Shown here piece after piece: positions 22,256 through 33,920 of a stretch of DNA of 64,000 nt. The stretch spans positions 92,660,864 through 92,724,863 of the forward strand of contig NC_067196.1 of NCBI RefSeq assembly GCF_000699445.3, in the 5' to 3' direction. Both the position numbers and the translations under genes were made by a program. Source of the stretch: Schistosoma haematobium. Lineage: Eukaryota > Platyhelminthes > Trematoda > Strigeidida > Schistosomatidae. The notes below the pieces were generated by a model, which was given only the letters and a program-made list of their open reading frames with translations, made no database searches and had not been told where the DNA came from. Every line of letters begins with the position of its first letter. The stretch's first letter is position 1.

Positions 22256-22639
22256 AGATATAAGTAGTATGTATCACCAATCGAAAGTGAAATGTCTGGA
22301 GAGAACAACAACAAAGAATGATTGATGTGAAAACGAAAGAACAATGAAGTCTGAGACATTTAATTGACATTTTGCAAATGAAGTATTTATTGTATGATTC
22401 TCAGGTTGTTGTATTAAAATACATTCGATTAGTCCCACTGATGATCTCGTTCATTACACTATCACCATTAGTAATAATCATAATGATAATTATATTACTA
22501 TTTAGCTTCAGAGAGGCTCCAGGTAGAGTTAATTAAATAACACTTAAACATAAGTAATGTTATTATAATATTTCTATTGTTGATAAATGTACATTATTCA
22601 ATTATAATTAAATACTTCATTAATATTCTATATAGTGGC

Positions 22640-23105
22640 CCGGGATCTGACTCCAGTGAGATTGTTTCTGATTGCTGTTGCTATATACATATCGTTAATC
22701 CTCATTTATAATCATCGACTTGGATCGTGTAAGTGAATAACATAATCAAATAAGTTAAATACGAGAATGGATTTTCCAATATTTTGTACAATCATTCATC
22801 TAGTTAGACAATCAAAGAAACGAAGCGAAAAGAAGACAGCAAAGTGAAAAGATGCGCGATGGAGAAGTCGTATGAGCCAATTCCATTTAATCAAGCGTTA
22901 ATCAATAGTCACACAAAATTAAGCTACAGACATATGATGAATAGGATACAAGAAGTGCACACACACGCTTACATATAACAGTAAGGGTTGATAACCGAGT
23001 AATTAACAAAGTCAAAATGTGACTCAAATAGACTGAATAGATCGGGCTGTTCAGAAGCTAGAATAAGTTATATGGATTTAACATACTAACCGTCACTACA
23101 ACAGT
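22640..23105 (+). repeat. family C LTR-like repeat
   Basis: From GTGGCCCGGGATCTGACTCC to ACCGTCACTACA. Colinear with 31380-31860, with several substitutions and small indels. Confidence 0.75.
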
Positions 23106-23178
23106 TAAGAATGTATTATTTTATCAATTTAATGATGTTTCATTCATTATTTGATATAAAAGACTTACTTTATTAACA

Positions 23179-23235
23179 AAAACTCCACCAAAATCATCCA
23201 TCTGAGCTACAAATCTTCTCCACCATCTCAAAAAC
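23179..23235 (+). mobile_element. PLE terminal fragment
   Basis: AACTCCACCAAAATCATCC, CTGAGCTACAAATCTTCTCC and ACC match the segment downstream of the PLE hammerhead at 20985-21030 (reverse) and 46670-46710. Confidence 0.6.
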
Positions 23236-23460
23236 TACAAATCCTTTTACTCGATATGATATGTTTCTTTGTTATAAAGTATTCACAGAAACACTTAAGC
23301 AATAAGGATAAAACGCAGTACGGTTTACATCAGTGTATCGTTTCTTCAATGGATAATCCTGATGGGAGGCTTATGCTCTTCTCATGATGAGTAAGTTAAT
23401 ATACTTTATAATATTTAATACAATATCCACAAAATTCCTCTATGATTATAATCACCATAT

Positions 23461-23795
23461 ACTCACTAGTAACTGTCTCCAAGAGGTATTTTCTGAAATT
23501 CTAGTGGGAAGCTGTGATCAGTGGGGTTCAACCAGGTCTGTTGTGAAATAGTAACTCATTGAAGACAATAGTGGATGTGTCGCTCAATTTCGTGGATTAG
23601 TTGAATTTAGACATTGACACCGTTGGACGTCGACCGACTCAATGGCCTAGAGATTAAGCGCTCGCACACGAGATCGATAGGTCCTAGGTTCGACTCTCAT
23701 GGGATGGGATCGTAGATGCCCACTGTTGAGGAGTTCCACAGTAGAACGAAACGGTCATACAATGCTCTCAGGTTTTTCGTGATGGTCTATTTATG
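23461..23795 (+). mobile_element. SINE family A, near full length
   Basis: Upstream block CTCACTAGTAACTGTCTCC and GTGGGGTTCAACCAGGTCTG, tRNA-like head with CTCAATGGCCTAGAG and GGTTCGACTCTC, hammerhead region CTGTTGAGGAGTTCC...GAACGAAACGG (damaged) and the tail. Confidence 0.82.
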
Positions 23796-24114
23796 TTTTC
23801 ATCTATTTACTTAAAACCTCTTAGTTCATCTCATTACATTTATCGTTTCACTATATTCATGAATTCTAAAAGACAGAAAAATAGGTTAGAGATTGTTGAC
23901 TAGACATATCTATATAATTAAGAATTTATATTTGGCGGTAAAATGAAAAACAAAAGTCAAATGCAAAAAACGTAATTAGTTTTATTTGTTTTAATTTATC
24001 AAGAATTTCGATTTCTTTTTCTTTTTGACTTCTTATTTGTCTGTTTCATTGTGGTTTTTCTTTCTTTCGACTTTCTATGATTGAATATTAACTTTAGTTT
24101 GATATTCGTCAATG

Positions 24115-24240
24115 CAAAGCGTTTTTTAGTGAGTTAGTTTTCCACGGGTTGGGGTCGCTAACCCCATGCCCAACCCTTCTCTTTTATCTCAGCTTGGGGA
24201 CCGGCTGTAATCTCAGAGGGGCTCCAGACGGAGTTCTTCA
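24115..24240 (+). repeat. family G repeat module
   Basis: GAGTTAGTTTTCCACGGG, GGGGTCGCTAACCCCATGCC and the GAGGGGCTCCAGACGGAGTT end. Flanked by AT-rich unassigned DNA (23800-24110 and 24245-24670). Confidence 0.65.
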
Positions 24241-24674
24241 ATGAAAAGCATCTAAAATTGTTGGTGAAACAACTTTTTTTTTCTCTCAAAGAATTCGGAC
24301 ATTCACATCACAAGGTTTCAGTGAAGGATTATTATAGGAATATATGATAGATAACAAGATCGGACTTGAGTTTAACCTTATGGTTTCTACTAAAGTGATT
24401 TCAAATATTTGACATAACACTAAAGGTATTGCGGTTTCTAAACACTCTAACTAGTAATTACATTATTTCTTGATGAGAAAACTTTGACTGACATAATGGT
24501 GATTACAGACAACCTGTTAGTTATCAATCAGTCATAAACAACATGGAACCTATACAAGGTGTCGTACCATAATAGAAAAGCGAGTTAAAGTTATCAAGAA
24601 AAATTCCAGAGATGTAGAAGTAGTAGCACCACCATCGATAGTAGAAAAGATTACGCATAGTCAATAACATTCGA

Positions 24675-25062
24675 GTTACTTACGCCTATTACTCCTCGTG
24701 GAGGAGCATAGGACGACCACTAGCACTCTCCATACAACTCTGTCCTGGGCAATCTTTTCCAGTTGCTATTCATATCTGCTTGTAATTCTCGATGCATTGT
24801 GTTCTTCGGCCTTCCTCGTTTCCGTTGCCCTTCACGATTCCATGTTAGGGCTTGCCTCGTGATGCAGTTTGATGATTTCCGAAGTGTATATCCTATCCAT
24901 TTCCATTGTCTTTACACAATTTCTACTTCAGCTAGAAGCTGGTTTGTCTTCTCCCACAGAAGGCTGTTGCTGATGGTATCCGACCAATGGATGTTGAGTA
25001 TCTTGCTTAGACAACTATTTATAAATACTTATACCTTCTTGATGATCGTATCATTCGAGTAG
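24675..25062 (-). mobile_element. RTE-type LINE (SR2-like), 5'-truncated
   Basis: The minus strand encodes the RT C-terminus: [23 protein letters not shown], [20 protein letters not shown], then RKRGRPKNT (with stops). It ends ...CTCCACGAGGAGTAATAGG CGTAAGTAA. The TAAG-type tail is the usual RTE 3' end. Confidence 0.8.
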
Positions 25063-25284
25063 AGACAATAAATTTACCTGATGAAAAGTATAAAACGATT
25101 TTAAAGCTGACGATATATTGGAAGACAATGAATGAATTCAACTACAGAACTCATTATAAAAACTGAAACAGTTGGATACAATCACACATGAAGTAGTAGG
25201 TATGATATTCTATGAAGTATTAAATAGAAGGAAACAGCTATTGAAGTTAATAATTTGGGGTATAAGATGGAAATAAAGTACGTA

Positions 25285-26085
25285 AGCAGAGGTAGGAGAT
25301 CAAATCCATCAGAGAGCATCAGTTCTCCTAAGATTGAGGGCATTCTTTGCTGACGGGTGCCTAATAGTGCAAAACCTATGTTATGACCTTGAATGTCTGA
25401 CTTTTCTATCACACGATTTATCTACCAATCCGAATACGACTTATACGAATCTTCACACTAGGCCAACCAATGACGTTCAACCGGTGTGGGCAGTTTAGCG
25501 TCCTTATTGGTCCTATGTCCTACAAGCCCTTCCCCTTGAGTCCAGAACAAGATACCAGCTTCCGAATCAGAGCAGATCGTTTATTTCAGGCATACTTGGT
25601 TTATATATCAATCATACAGACCGCAACGTACCATAAAATAGGAAATAATATTTGTACACAAATAAGCCCAAAAAGTGGCTGTGAATGTGGGAGGCAGTAG
25701 TTAATAAACTGAACATAACTTAAGAACCGTAAATCGTACAATAATAAATTATAGGCCAAAATAAAGCTTGTCATAAGAGGGATACAAATATACATAATGC
25801 AATTGTTGAATAGTTATACAATAAGAATATTTATAGGATATTAGTCCATGAATAGTCCTCGGAAGTTACCTGTAATTTAATCTCCACTCGGATATAACAA
25901 CCTAAGTATATGATTTTCTGTCGACTGTTTCCAGCCATTATCCTACATCTAAATATAGGAATGAGATGTTGAGTCACCTAGACTAGTAACCATATCGTAA
26001 CTTGACCTATAGAACTCGATAAGCAGTAAGAACGACTTGACATACAAAACATTAGTCACTACCCAGTGATCGGCCTACAGTAAAA
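25285..26085. mobile_element. SINE family D, interrupted by a solo LTR
   Basis: GAGATCAAATCCATCAGAGA, GCATCAGTTCTCC, TTGCTGACGGGTGCC (plus orientation) precede the LTR. GTTGAGTCACCTAGACTAGT and the CCCAGTGATCGG end follow it in the opposite orientation. The LTR sits within the former hammerhead region. Confidence 0.75.
25379..25899 (-). mobile_element. solo LTR (LTR family 1), 521 bp
   Basis: Starts TGTTATGACC and ends GATATAACA, flanked by ACCTA (25374-25378 and 25900-25904). On minus it carries a TATATAAACC TATA-like site and AATAAA, nearly identical to 48066-48584. No internal coding region, so it arose by LTR-LTR recombination. Confidence 0.92.
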
Positions 26086-26444
26086 AGAGGTTTTGGTCAG
26101 TTTAGAGTGCAGAATTTTTTTCACTAAACATATTACAATACTTACCACTCTTGTATGAATAATGTTGTTTTAAATTAGTAGTATGGGAAAAACATAAATA
26201 ATCAAACTAACTGGGAGCTGTTGTTGCTTTGTAGGTCTGTAGTGTACAAAAGAATGGTAAAATACGTTTAGTTTGTAGAAGAGAACTAAATTTTTTAAAT
26301 TAGCATCAATCTAGATGATTGAGTCCAAGGAGACTGTCACATTTTATTAATCAACGTTATATTGATTGGCCTTCAATAATCATTTCACTCTCTCTACATA
26401 TATTTATATAATCACAAAGAAGTATTGTGAAGATTTTAGTGATT
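26086..26444. other. unassigned AT-rich DNA
   Basis: Nothing recognised. Confidence 0.3.
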
Positions 26445-27020
26445 TAATAATTGAATTCATGAGTCAATTGAAGCTAGACCACCATGAAAAACCTGTAAGC
26501 ACTGGATGGCTGTTTCATCCTATTGTGGAACTCCTCAGTAATGCACATCCACGATCTCGCATCCCGCGAGATTCTAACCTAGGACTTATCAATCTCACGC
26601 ACGAGCGCTTAATCTCTATACCATTGGATCTGCTTGCATCCAACGATATTAATGTCTAACTTCAACTAATCCACAAAATTGATCGACACATCCACCATTA
26701 TCTTCAATGAGTTACTATCTCACAATAGACCTGGTTGAACTCCGCTGGGGACGGCTTTTCACTAGAACACCAGGAAATAACTATTGAAATAACTGAGGAG
26801 TCACATACTAGGATAAGACGGCAATTCATTTCTCATGAATTCAATTATTAAATTATTACAATCTCCACAGTCATCATATGCTCACTAGTGACTAGTCTCC
26901 AAGAGTTATTTTTTGGAGGTCTAGTGAAAAGCCGTCATTCAGTGGAGTTTAACCAGGTCTGTTATGAGAGAGTAACTCTTTGAAGACAATGGTGCATGGT
27001 GGGGCAATTTCACGGATGAT
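26445..27020. mobile_element. SINE family A, inverted pair
   Basis: 26445-26790 is a near full-length minus copy (tail CATGAGTCAATTGAAGC, B box region, CCTGGTTGAACTCCGCTGG). From about 26796 a plus-strand copy starts at the hammerhead (CTGAGGAGTCACATACTAGG), passes the tail and enters the upstream block of another monomer (CTCACTAGTGACTAGTCTCC). The plus part is therefore a monomer junction, meaning tandem origin. Confidence 0.78.
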
Positions 27021-27690
27021 ACATTTATAATTTACACGAAACATATACTGATCTATTCTATTCCATACAGTAAGAAAAAACTACTATAGTCAGTTTAATG
27101 TGTTATGTACTAATAAGTCACTTTAAAAATAAATTTATTAAAAATATTCTTGAAATGAAGAAAACACCCCCACCAACATCACCACTACCACCACCATCAC
27201 CACCACCACCAACAACAACAACATCAGTTTAATAGAGAAAAAAATCAGTTTCTGTTCTTCATAGAAATAGTTGCTATATAATCCATTCACTTCATTATTG
27301 TTTGCTTGTATCTTCTTATTTATCTCTTGTTGGTATATATGTGAATTCTATGAGGACTGCCTTGATATTGTCTTAAATTATAAGCTTCATTAGTCAGAAT
27401 AATTTTTACCTCAGGAAGAAAAGAAACAGTCGAGTTTTTTTTTTAGTAAAATTTGATTCTATCAATAAACCAAATCAGAAACAAACCAACTTTATCCTCA
27501 TCAAGTTAACAGTTCACTATTGATTAAATGATGGTGAATTTTATAAAGAGGGAATTACTAAGAAAGAATAACAAACAAACAAACGTCCATTATCAAATAT
27601 GGTAAAAATGAAATGAATATTGTTTCATTGTCATACAAATGTAAGTTACAATTAATATGAGGATGGATGTTGTGGAGATTGTAGTACTGT
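27021..27690. other. unassigned DNA with an ACC/AAC-rich tract
   Basis: Low-complexity CAC/ACC repeats at about 27165-27230; otherwise no feature recognised. Confidence 0.5.
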
Positions 27691-27692
27691 CT

Positions 27693-27890
27693 ATAGTTGA
27701 GATCATGAGTCAGTTGAAGCTAAACTATCATGAAAAAGCTGAGAACACCAAACGACTGTTTCGTCCTAGTATGGGATTCCTCAGCGGTGTGTATTCATGA
27801 CCCCACCCCGCGAGATTCAAACCCATGATAGTCTAGATTCAACTGACTTATGAATTTAACTATTAAATTACTGAAATCTCCACAAAACAT
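27693..27890. mobile_element. SINE family A, head-to-head inverted pair
   Basis: The minus copy (27693-27829) stops in the tRNA-like head just after CCGCGAGATTCAAACCCATG. It is joined directly to a plus-strand tail (TAGTCTAGATTCAACTGACT...AATCTCCACAAAACATC). Confidence 0.78.
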
Positions 27891-27958
27891 CATTCCGATA
27901 AACATTATATATCATTAAATTTATGCGCTATTTATTGATTGGATGAATAAGGTGAAGA

Positions 27959-27963
<5 letters not shown>

Positions 27964-28054
<91 letters not shown>
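27964..28054. repeat. (TA)n microsatellite, about 91 bp
   Basis: Uninterrupted TA/AT alternation. It abuts the 5' end of the RTE fragment at 28056 and is the source of spurious poly-(Ile-Tyr) frames. Confidence 0.98.
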
Positions 28055-28055
<1 letters not shown>

Positions 28056-28057
<2 letters not shown>

Positions 28058-28575
28058 CAAAGGAAGGGCTGCATTCCTACAGTTGAAAAACATATGGAAC
28101 TCAAAACAACTCCCAACCAATATCAAAGTGAGAATCTTCAATACGAACATCAAGACAGTTCTACTGTACGGAGCTGAAACTTGAAGAACTACAACAATCA
28201 CCATCAAGAAGGTGCAAGTATTTATAAATAGTTGTCTAAGCAAGATACTCAACATCCATTGGTCGGATACCATCAGCAACAGCCTTCTGTGGGAGAAGAC
28301 AAAACAGCTTCTAGCTGAAGTAGAAATTGTGTAAAGACAATGGAAATGGATAGGATATACACTACGGAAATCATCAAACTGCATCACGAGGCAAGCCCTA
28401 ACATGGAATCGTGAAGGGCAACGGAAACGAGGAAGGCCGAAGAACACAATGCACCGAGACTTTTAAGCAGATATGAAGAGAATGAATAGCAACTGGAAAG
28501 AATTGTCCAGAACAGAGTTGTATGGAGAGTGCTAGTGGTCGTCCTATGCTCCTCCACGAGGGGTTCGCGTCGTAA
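28056..28575 (+). mobile_element. RTE-type LINE (SR2-like), 5'-truncated
   Basis: Plus-strand reading: KGRAAFLQLKNIWNSKQLPT, VRIFNTNIKTVLLYGAET, stop, [68 protein letters not shown]. Several stops. Ends ...CCTCCACGAGGGGTTCGCGTCGTAAGT. Confidence 0.85.
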
Positions 28576-28589
28576 GTTAGTGAATAAAA

Positions 28590-28860
28590 CGATGGTGTTT
28601 GAAGTGAACGGTAGTGGGTTTTGGTCCTGAAATGAACACCGACTATGAGATGCAGGTACACCCAGCTGACGAGTTCCAAATAGGACGAAATGCATATCAA
28701 ATTGGATCCCACTGCTAGTCACTATCAACCTTTGCTTAGAAAGCAATATCGAGGTGAAACGCATAGTATACACATATGCCAATAAGAGACTGATCAATTG
28801 CAATCCTAAACATTAATCGAGAGATTCAAGTTATCAATAGCAAGTGAATTAATATATTTA
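28590..28860 (+). mobile_element. SINE family B (S-alpha-like)
   Basis: From ATGGTGTTTGAAGTGAACGG through ATGAGATGCAGGTACACCCA, an intact-looking hammerhead core (CTGACGAG...GGACGAAAT), CCACTGCTAGTCACTATC, to GACTGATCAATTGCAATCCT and AGTGAATT. Confidence 0.82.
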
Positions 28861-29197
28861 TTTGACAAAATTAAACATTCAGAATTGAGAACAGTCCCAG
28901 TAGATGAACATCTGGAAAACTTGTTAAGTCGAGAATTCTTCTCAATCATACTACAAAAATCAATTCAGTTATCAGATTATTGTTGGGGAACAGTATAAAT
29001 AACAATTAAGGATTATTGTATTCATTTTTTTCATTAAAAAAATACACTATTGTTCATAGACATAACGTTATAAAGGGGGCATAACAAGAACAATGATTAG
29101 TTAAATTTTAGAGTAATATAATCTAGAAAGACAATTAAATAGATTATATAAGTACTCAGTTTTATGGTTTACGTTTAATTATACACGTATAATATAG
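28861..29197. other. unassigned AT-rich DNA
   Basis: Nothing recognised. Confidence 0.3.
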
Positions 29198-29720
29198 TTG
29201 GCAGTTGTTTTGAGTTCCTGAAGAACATCTGGAACTCAACACAACTGTCCATAATCCAACACCAAAGTCACAATTTTCAATACAAATGTCAAAACACTTC
29301 TACTGTATGCGACGGAAACTTGAAGAACTATCACAACCATCATCCAGAACAAACAAGTGTTTATTAACAGTTGTCTATGCAAAATACTTCAGATCCGTTG
29401 GTCAGACACTATCAGAAACAACGTAATATAGGAGAGAAAATACCAGATTCTAGTGGAGGAAGAAATCAAGAAGAAGTGATGGAAGTAGATAGGACACATA
29501 TTGAGGAGAGCACCAAACTGCATCACAATACATGCCCTCACATGGAATCGTCAAGGCCAAATGAGGAGACGAGGAAGACCAGAGAACACATTAGTTTTAG
29601 AAATGGATACAGATATGAGAAGAATGAATGAGAACTGAGTAGGAGTAGAAAGGAATGTCGAGATTGCTGGTTGGCGATCTATGCTACTCTACGAGGATCA
29701 ACAGGCGTAAGTAAGTAATT
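29198..29720 (+). mobile_element. RTE-type LINE (SR2-like), 5'-truncated
   Basis: Starts at GTTGGCAGTTGTTTTGAGTT, which looks like a small inverted 5' piece, then NIWNSTQLSIIQHQSHNFQY-like sequence through to CTACGAGGATCAACAGGCGT AAGTAAGTAA. The long open frame in this stretch is an out-of-phase reading; the ancestral RT frame has stops. Confidence 0.8.
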
Positions 29721-29872
29721 TTAAAAAATCCATTTGATGTAATCGAAAATGACATTTTAGTATAAATCGTATCTGTATGCCTGAATCTTTACTAAGATGT
29801 TCTTTGAAGCTCAAAGCGTATTGGTTATCTTCATTTTATTCATCAATATTTACAATTCTTACAATCCTTTTT

Positions 29873-30195
29873 GATTGAGATCATGAACCAATTGACGTTA
29901 GACCACCACCTTCGGAAACCTGGAAGCATTGGACGACCGTTTCGTCCTATTGTGGGACTCCTCAGCAGTGCGCATTCACGATCCCGCTAGCGGGATTCGA
30001 ACCTAGGGCCTTCGGTCTCGCTCGCGAACGCTTAAACTACTGGACTACTGAGCCGGCATTCAATGGTCCACGAAATTGCGCGACCATCTTCCATTGTACT
30101 GAGGTAGATACCTGTCTCTACCCAACATGGATTAGTTTCACCGGTCACGGCTTCTCACTAGAACTCATGAAGTTAGTCACTAGTGAGCATATGTT
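29873..30195 (-). mobile_element. SINE family A, near full length
   Basis: tRNA-like head (GGCTCAGTAGTCCAGTAG, GGTTCGAATCCC) and an intact hammerhead core on minus, with the upstream block TTCTAGTGAGAAGCCGTGAC and GTAGAGACAGGTATCTACCT. Confidence 0.85.
29926..29977 (-). ncRNA. hammerhead ribozyme motif (SINE A copy)
   Basis: Minus strand: GCGCACTG, CTGAGGAG, TCC loop GGA, CGAAAC, GGTCGTC, CAATGC. Core bases are intact; stem I has one weak pair. Confidence 0.72.
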
Positions 30196-30718
30196 ACAAT
30201 TTTGTTAAATTTTAGAAACTCATTAAGTACCTAAAATGCATTTGAATCCCCATGTGAGCTCAAAAATTTTAGTTAATGTATTACATTTCAAACTAATTTG
30301 CTCAATAGTTAAAGCTTATGTTTTATTAATTTGAAGTTTGATTATCACTGTATCTTCATTTTATTATTTGCATAGTTTACGTATATTACACAACAGTAAT
30401 GTAAAAGAAAATTAGATGAGATTATAACCAGTCATGTATAAGATAACAGGTCTCGGATTTTGGCACGAAATTCATTCATTCATTTGGTTAAATAGAATTT
30501 TGACATTATAACTGATATCAGTTTGTTATGAATCCACCTTCCCTAAATCTAATTTCTAATCCTAAACATCAAATGTAAATCATAATTCTAATTCCTTAAA
30601 TTGGTTTCTAACTCTCATTTGATCCTAATTATTAGGTGAACACTCTCAAGGTCAGTTTAATGTCACTGAAAGGTTATCCATCAATGATAGTCTTATCGAA
30701 AATTGTTCTTATGAATAC
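30196..30718. other. unassigned AT-rich DNA
   Basis: No supported feature. Confidence 0.3.
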
Positions 30719-31205
30719 TGACTTACTTACGCCTGTTACTCCCAATGGAGCATGGGCCGCTGACCAGCATTCTCCAACCCATTCTGTCCCGGGACTTCTT
30801 TTCTAGTTCCATCCAATTCTTGTTCATTCTTCTCATACCTGTCTCCATTTCTCAAAGAAATGTGTTCTCTGGTCTTCCTCGTCTCCTCATTTGACCTTGA
30901 CGATTCCATGTGAGGGCATGTATTGTGATGCAGTTTGGTGCTCTCCTCAATATGTGTCCTATCCACTTCCATCACTTCTTCGTGATTTCTTCCTCCGCTG
31001 GGATCTGGTTTGTTCTCTACCACATTACGTTGTTGCTAATATTGTCCGGCCAATGGATCTGAAGTATTTTCCGTAGACAATTGTTAATAAGCACCCGTAT
31101 TTTCTGGATGATGGCTTTTGTAGTTCTCCAGGTTTCTACCCCATACAGTAGAACTGTCTTGACATTTGTATAGAAAATCCTGACCTTGGTGTTGGTTGAG
31201 TTCTT
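30719..31205 (-). mobile_element. RTE-type LINE (SR2-like), 5'-truncated
   Basis: Minus-strand 3' end with CTTACTTACGCCTGTTACTC on the plus strand. The RT C-terminus is readable as NNVVENKPDPSGGRNHEE in a shadow frame, and as ISNNVMW..TRSQRRKKS-type sequence in the ancestral frame. The 5' side abuts an (AAT)n array. Confidence 0.8.
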
Positions 31206-31206
31206 A

Positions 31207-31248
<42 letters not shown>

Positions 31249-31250
31249 GA
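31206..31250. repeat. (AAT)n microsatellite
   Basis: About 45 bp of AAT units between the RTE fragment and unassigned sequence leading into family C. Confidence 0.95.
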
Positions 31251-31329
31251 TTTTTGTTCAATCTGGATACTGTTGTTTTACAAAAGAATAGTAACAATCC
31301 ATATCAGAACATTTTTATTTCCCATGATA

Positions 31330-31860
31330 TCTATGGGACCAGTAATTTTGTCGTTATTTAGATCGAACGATGTTGTCGAAAGGGTTCTCCACTTTAGTGG
31401 ACCAACATCTGACTCCAATGTGATTGTAATGATGATTGTTGTTGAAATATATATGTCGTCTATCCTCGTATACAATCCATCGACTTAAATCATGTTAGTC
31501 AATAATGGAATTAAATAAGTCAAATAACGAGAATGAACTTGTGAATACATATATTTTATATATGAAGCGAATAGAATAGAGAGAAGAGAAACGACGCCCA
31601 GTGGAGATGGTGGGTAAGCCAACTCCCGTTTAACCAAACGTTAATCAATAAGTTACAGATATGTGATGAGTAATGGGATAATCAATGTGTACACACACCT
31701 ACGCGCTCATATAAACGCAGTCAAGATTGATAAGCGGCTAATGAACAAGGTCAGAATGTGACTAAAGTAGAATGAATAGAATAAGCTGTCTGAAAGCTAG
31801 AATAAGGTATATGGGGCTTAACATAATAACTGACACTACATATCTTTCATTAGGACTGTC
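31330..31860 (+). repeat. family C LTR-like repeat, uninterrupted copy
   Basis: From GGGACCAGTAATTTTGTCG to TAACTGACACTACA. Used as the reference for family C. Non-coding. It has the TGT..-type terminus when read on minus (TGTAGTGTCAGTTATTATGT). Confidence 0.78.
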
Positions 31861-32234
31861 AAATCTTATTTAAGATATAGAGAGTAATCTGTTGAAAGAT
31901 AACTTAGAGTAACTCGATCAGTATTTGAAAATGTCAAGTATGAATACATAAATATCATCGTTATGTGCGAATTAAAATGTAACTAGAATTCAAGCCTATT
32001 TAATTAGGATTCTATTAGTAAAGTATATTTTCAAATGCTGAAAATCAATCAAACATCGTTCAACTCAATTTGTAGTTGTAGTGGTGGCTTACTGTTAAGA
32101 TATTGGAAACTTATTAGATTTCTTAGTAGATAAGATCAAGTAGGATAAAAGTTATTGAACTCTAATAAATGTTCTGATGTCTAGTCTATAGTGTATGTCA
32201 AATGGTAGTCTATCAGATTAGGAGAGGAGATCAA
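31861..32234. other. unassigned AT-rich DNA
   Basis: Nothing recognised. Confidence 0.3.
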
Positions 32235-32640
32235 TGAACTAAACGACAGTTGTTATTCATCGTTTTCGTATCTGATTCTATGTGTTCTTTGGCTCTCCAC
32301 TTTTTCGCTTCCCTTCACGATTCCATAGTAGCTCCAGCCTCGTGATGCAGTTTGGTGATTTCCGAAATGTATATCCTATCCATTCCCATCGTCTTTTCCT
32401 AATTTCTTCTTCAGCTAGAAGTTGATTTGTTCTCTCCCACAGAAGGCCATTGCTGATGGTATCCGGCCAATGGATGTTGAGTATCTTGCGTAGACAATCA
32501 TTTATAAATACTTGTACCTTCTTGATGGTGATTGTTGTAGTTCTTCAAGTTTCAGTTCCGTACAGTAGAACTGTCTTGATGTTCGTATTGAAGATTGTGA
32601 ATTTGATATTGGTCGACAGTTGTTTTGAGTTCCATATGTT
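32235..32640 (-). mobile_element. RTE-type LINE (SR2-like), internal piece
   Basis: The minus strand encodes ELKNIWNSKQLSTNIKFTIF, then [62 protein letters not shown]. Nearly stop-free over this part. The 3' tail is missing. Confidence 0.82.
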
Positions 32641-32684
32641 CTTCAATTGTTATGATAATCTTGATGTAATTGTTTAGTTCAATT

Positions 32685-32925
32685 TCATTGAAATCATGAA
32701 TCGATCAATGTTAGAACACTAATGAAAACCTGAAATTAATGGATAGTCATTTCGTTCTAGTATGGGATTACTCAATAGTGAGTACTCACGATTACGTATG
32801 TGAAAATCCAACGCGAAACCTACAGTCTCGCTTGTGAATGTATAACCTGTAGACCACTGAGCCGAGATCCAACGATGTTAATGTATAACTTCAATCAATC
32901 CACGATATTGTACGATCACATTTGG
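32685..32925 (-). mobile_element. SINE family A, decayed
   Basis: CATGAATCGATCAATGTTAG tail, CTCAGTGGTCTACAGG on minus and the family upstream block. The hammerhead core is mutated (ATTGAGTAATCCC). Confidence 0.7.
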
Positions 32926-33004
32926 AGTAAAATAATTGAAACTATACTGTTAGTCAAATAAATAGTATGAATTGTCATACCTTCCTACATTTAATTAAAA
33001 TTCG

Positions 33005-33362
33005 GAGGATCTGTGGTGTCAGTTACTATGTTGAACTATGTGTGTGCATTTCATATCCTATTCATCATATGTCTGTAACTTACTTTTGTGTGACTATAAA
33101 TATTGATTATTGCTTGATTAAATGGAATTGGCTCACATACTTCACTCTGTTCTCTAGACTTCCTTCACTTCGTCCTTCTGATTATCTGCTCAGATCAATA
33201 AGTGTACAAAATATACATATTCAAAAATCCACTCTCGTATTTGATTTATTGAACTCTGTTATTCACCAACGCGATTTAAGTCAACAATTATATATGAGAA
33301 TAGGCAACATCTGTACTTCAATAACGTACATACGATCTAACTGGAGTCAAATATTAGGCCAT
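33005..33362 (-). repeat. family C LTR-like repeat, with internal gap
   Basis: GTGTCAGTTACTATGTTG, CATATGTCTGTAACTTACTT, GTGTGACTATAAATATTGAT, then CTCTCGTATTTGATTTATTG to CTAACTGGAGTCA. Confidence 0.7.
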
Positions 33363-33544
33363 TAAAGATAAAACATCCATCTAGGATTTTACTTAAACAA
33401 TTATATGCTTTTGTTCAAGTGATAACCCACAAATTAATCAAAACGTACATGGTAGATTCCGAAGTAAAATATTAATATTACCGCTTATGTAGTAAATAAA
33501 TTTTCAATAAATAAGGCACTAATATCATTCGATAATTATTATTT

Positions 33545-33920
33545 TCACCATGCTAGTAAACAAGACGTTCGACATCGTGTGTTCGGGCACAGAGACGATA
33601 ATCCAATTGGTGTCACTATCTTGAAACATCGACTTTGGTGGCTTGGATATGTTCTACGAATGTCGTCTCAGAGAATTTCATGTGGTGCATTATTTACGGA
33701 CGCTGAGACCGGTTGGAAAAAGTGATGAGGCGGTCAGTGTATGACATGGTGTCGTGGTATGAAAGAAAGTTACAAAGAGCTGGCTTTTGTTGGTCCTTCA
33801 CGACTCCCTGACTGGAGTCCGAGAGATGGCGCAACACAGTGGCTAGAGACGTTATCAGATATGGTTCAGAATAGAAGCCAGTGGCGATCCTGCTATAACT
33901 TTCTCTTACTTTCTCCATAA
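33545..33920 (+). pseudogene. LINE RT C-terminal fragment
   Basis: VRHRVFGHRDDNPIGVTILK, HRLWWLGYVLRMSSQRISCG, ALFTDAETGWKK, then after a frame change CMTWCRGMKESYKELAFVGP, SRLPDWSPRDGATQWLETLS and DMVQNRSQWRSCYNFLLLSP before a stop. Related to the 50-kb LINE but a distinct subfamily. Confidence 0.8.

Larger units (their letters stand above)
21370..22550 (+). repeat. family H/G repeat hosting two solo LTRs
   Basis: Host pieces GTGCTATTGATGTCG (before 21388), ACAGATA (21767-21773) and TAAGTAGTATGTATCACC (after 22260) join into the sequence seen intact at 18465-18500. The G end AGAGAGGCTCCAGGTAGAG lies at about 22510. Confidence 0.8.

Noticed and set aside
27932..28447. 171-aa minus-strand open frame with a long Ile-Tyr run
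   Set aside because: It reads the (TA)n array and the antisense of an RTE fragment; the same antisense peptide recurs at 24763-25062. Not a gene.
29371..29631. 86-aa frame of MSMQNTSDPL type, repeated at 30.7, 36.6, 45.3 and 53.6 kb
   Set aside because: Conserved only because it is an alternative frame of the RTE RT C-terminus; the ancestral RT frame overlaps it.
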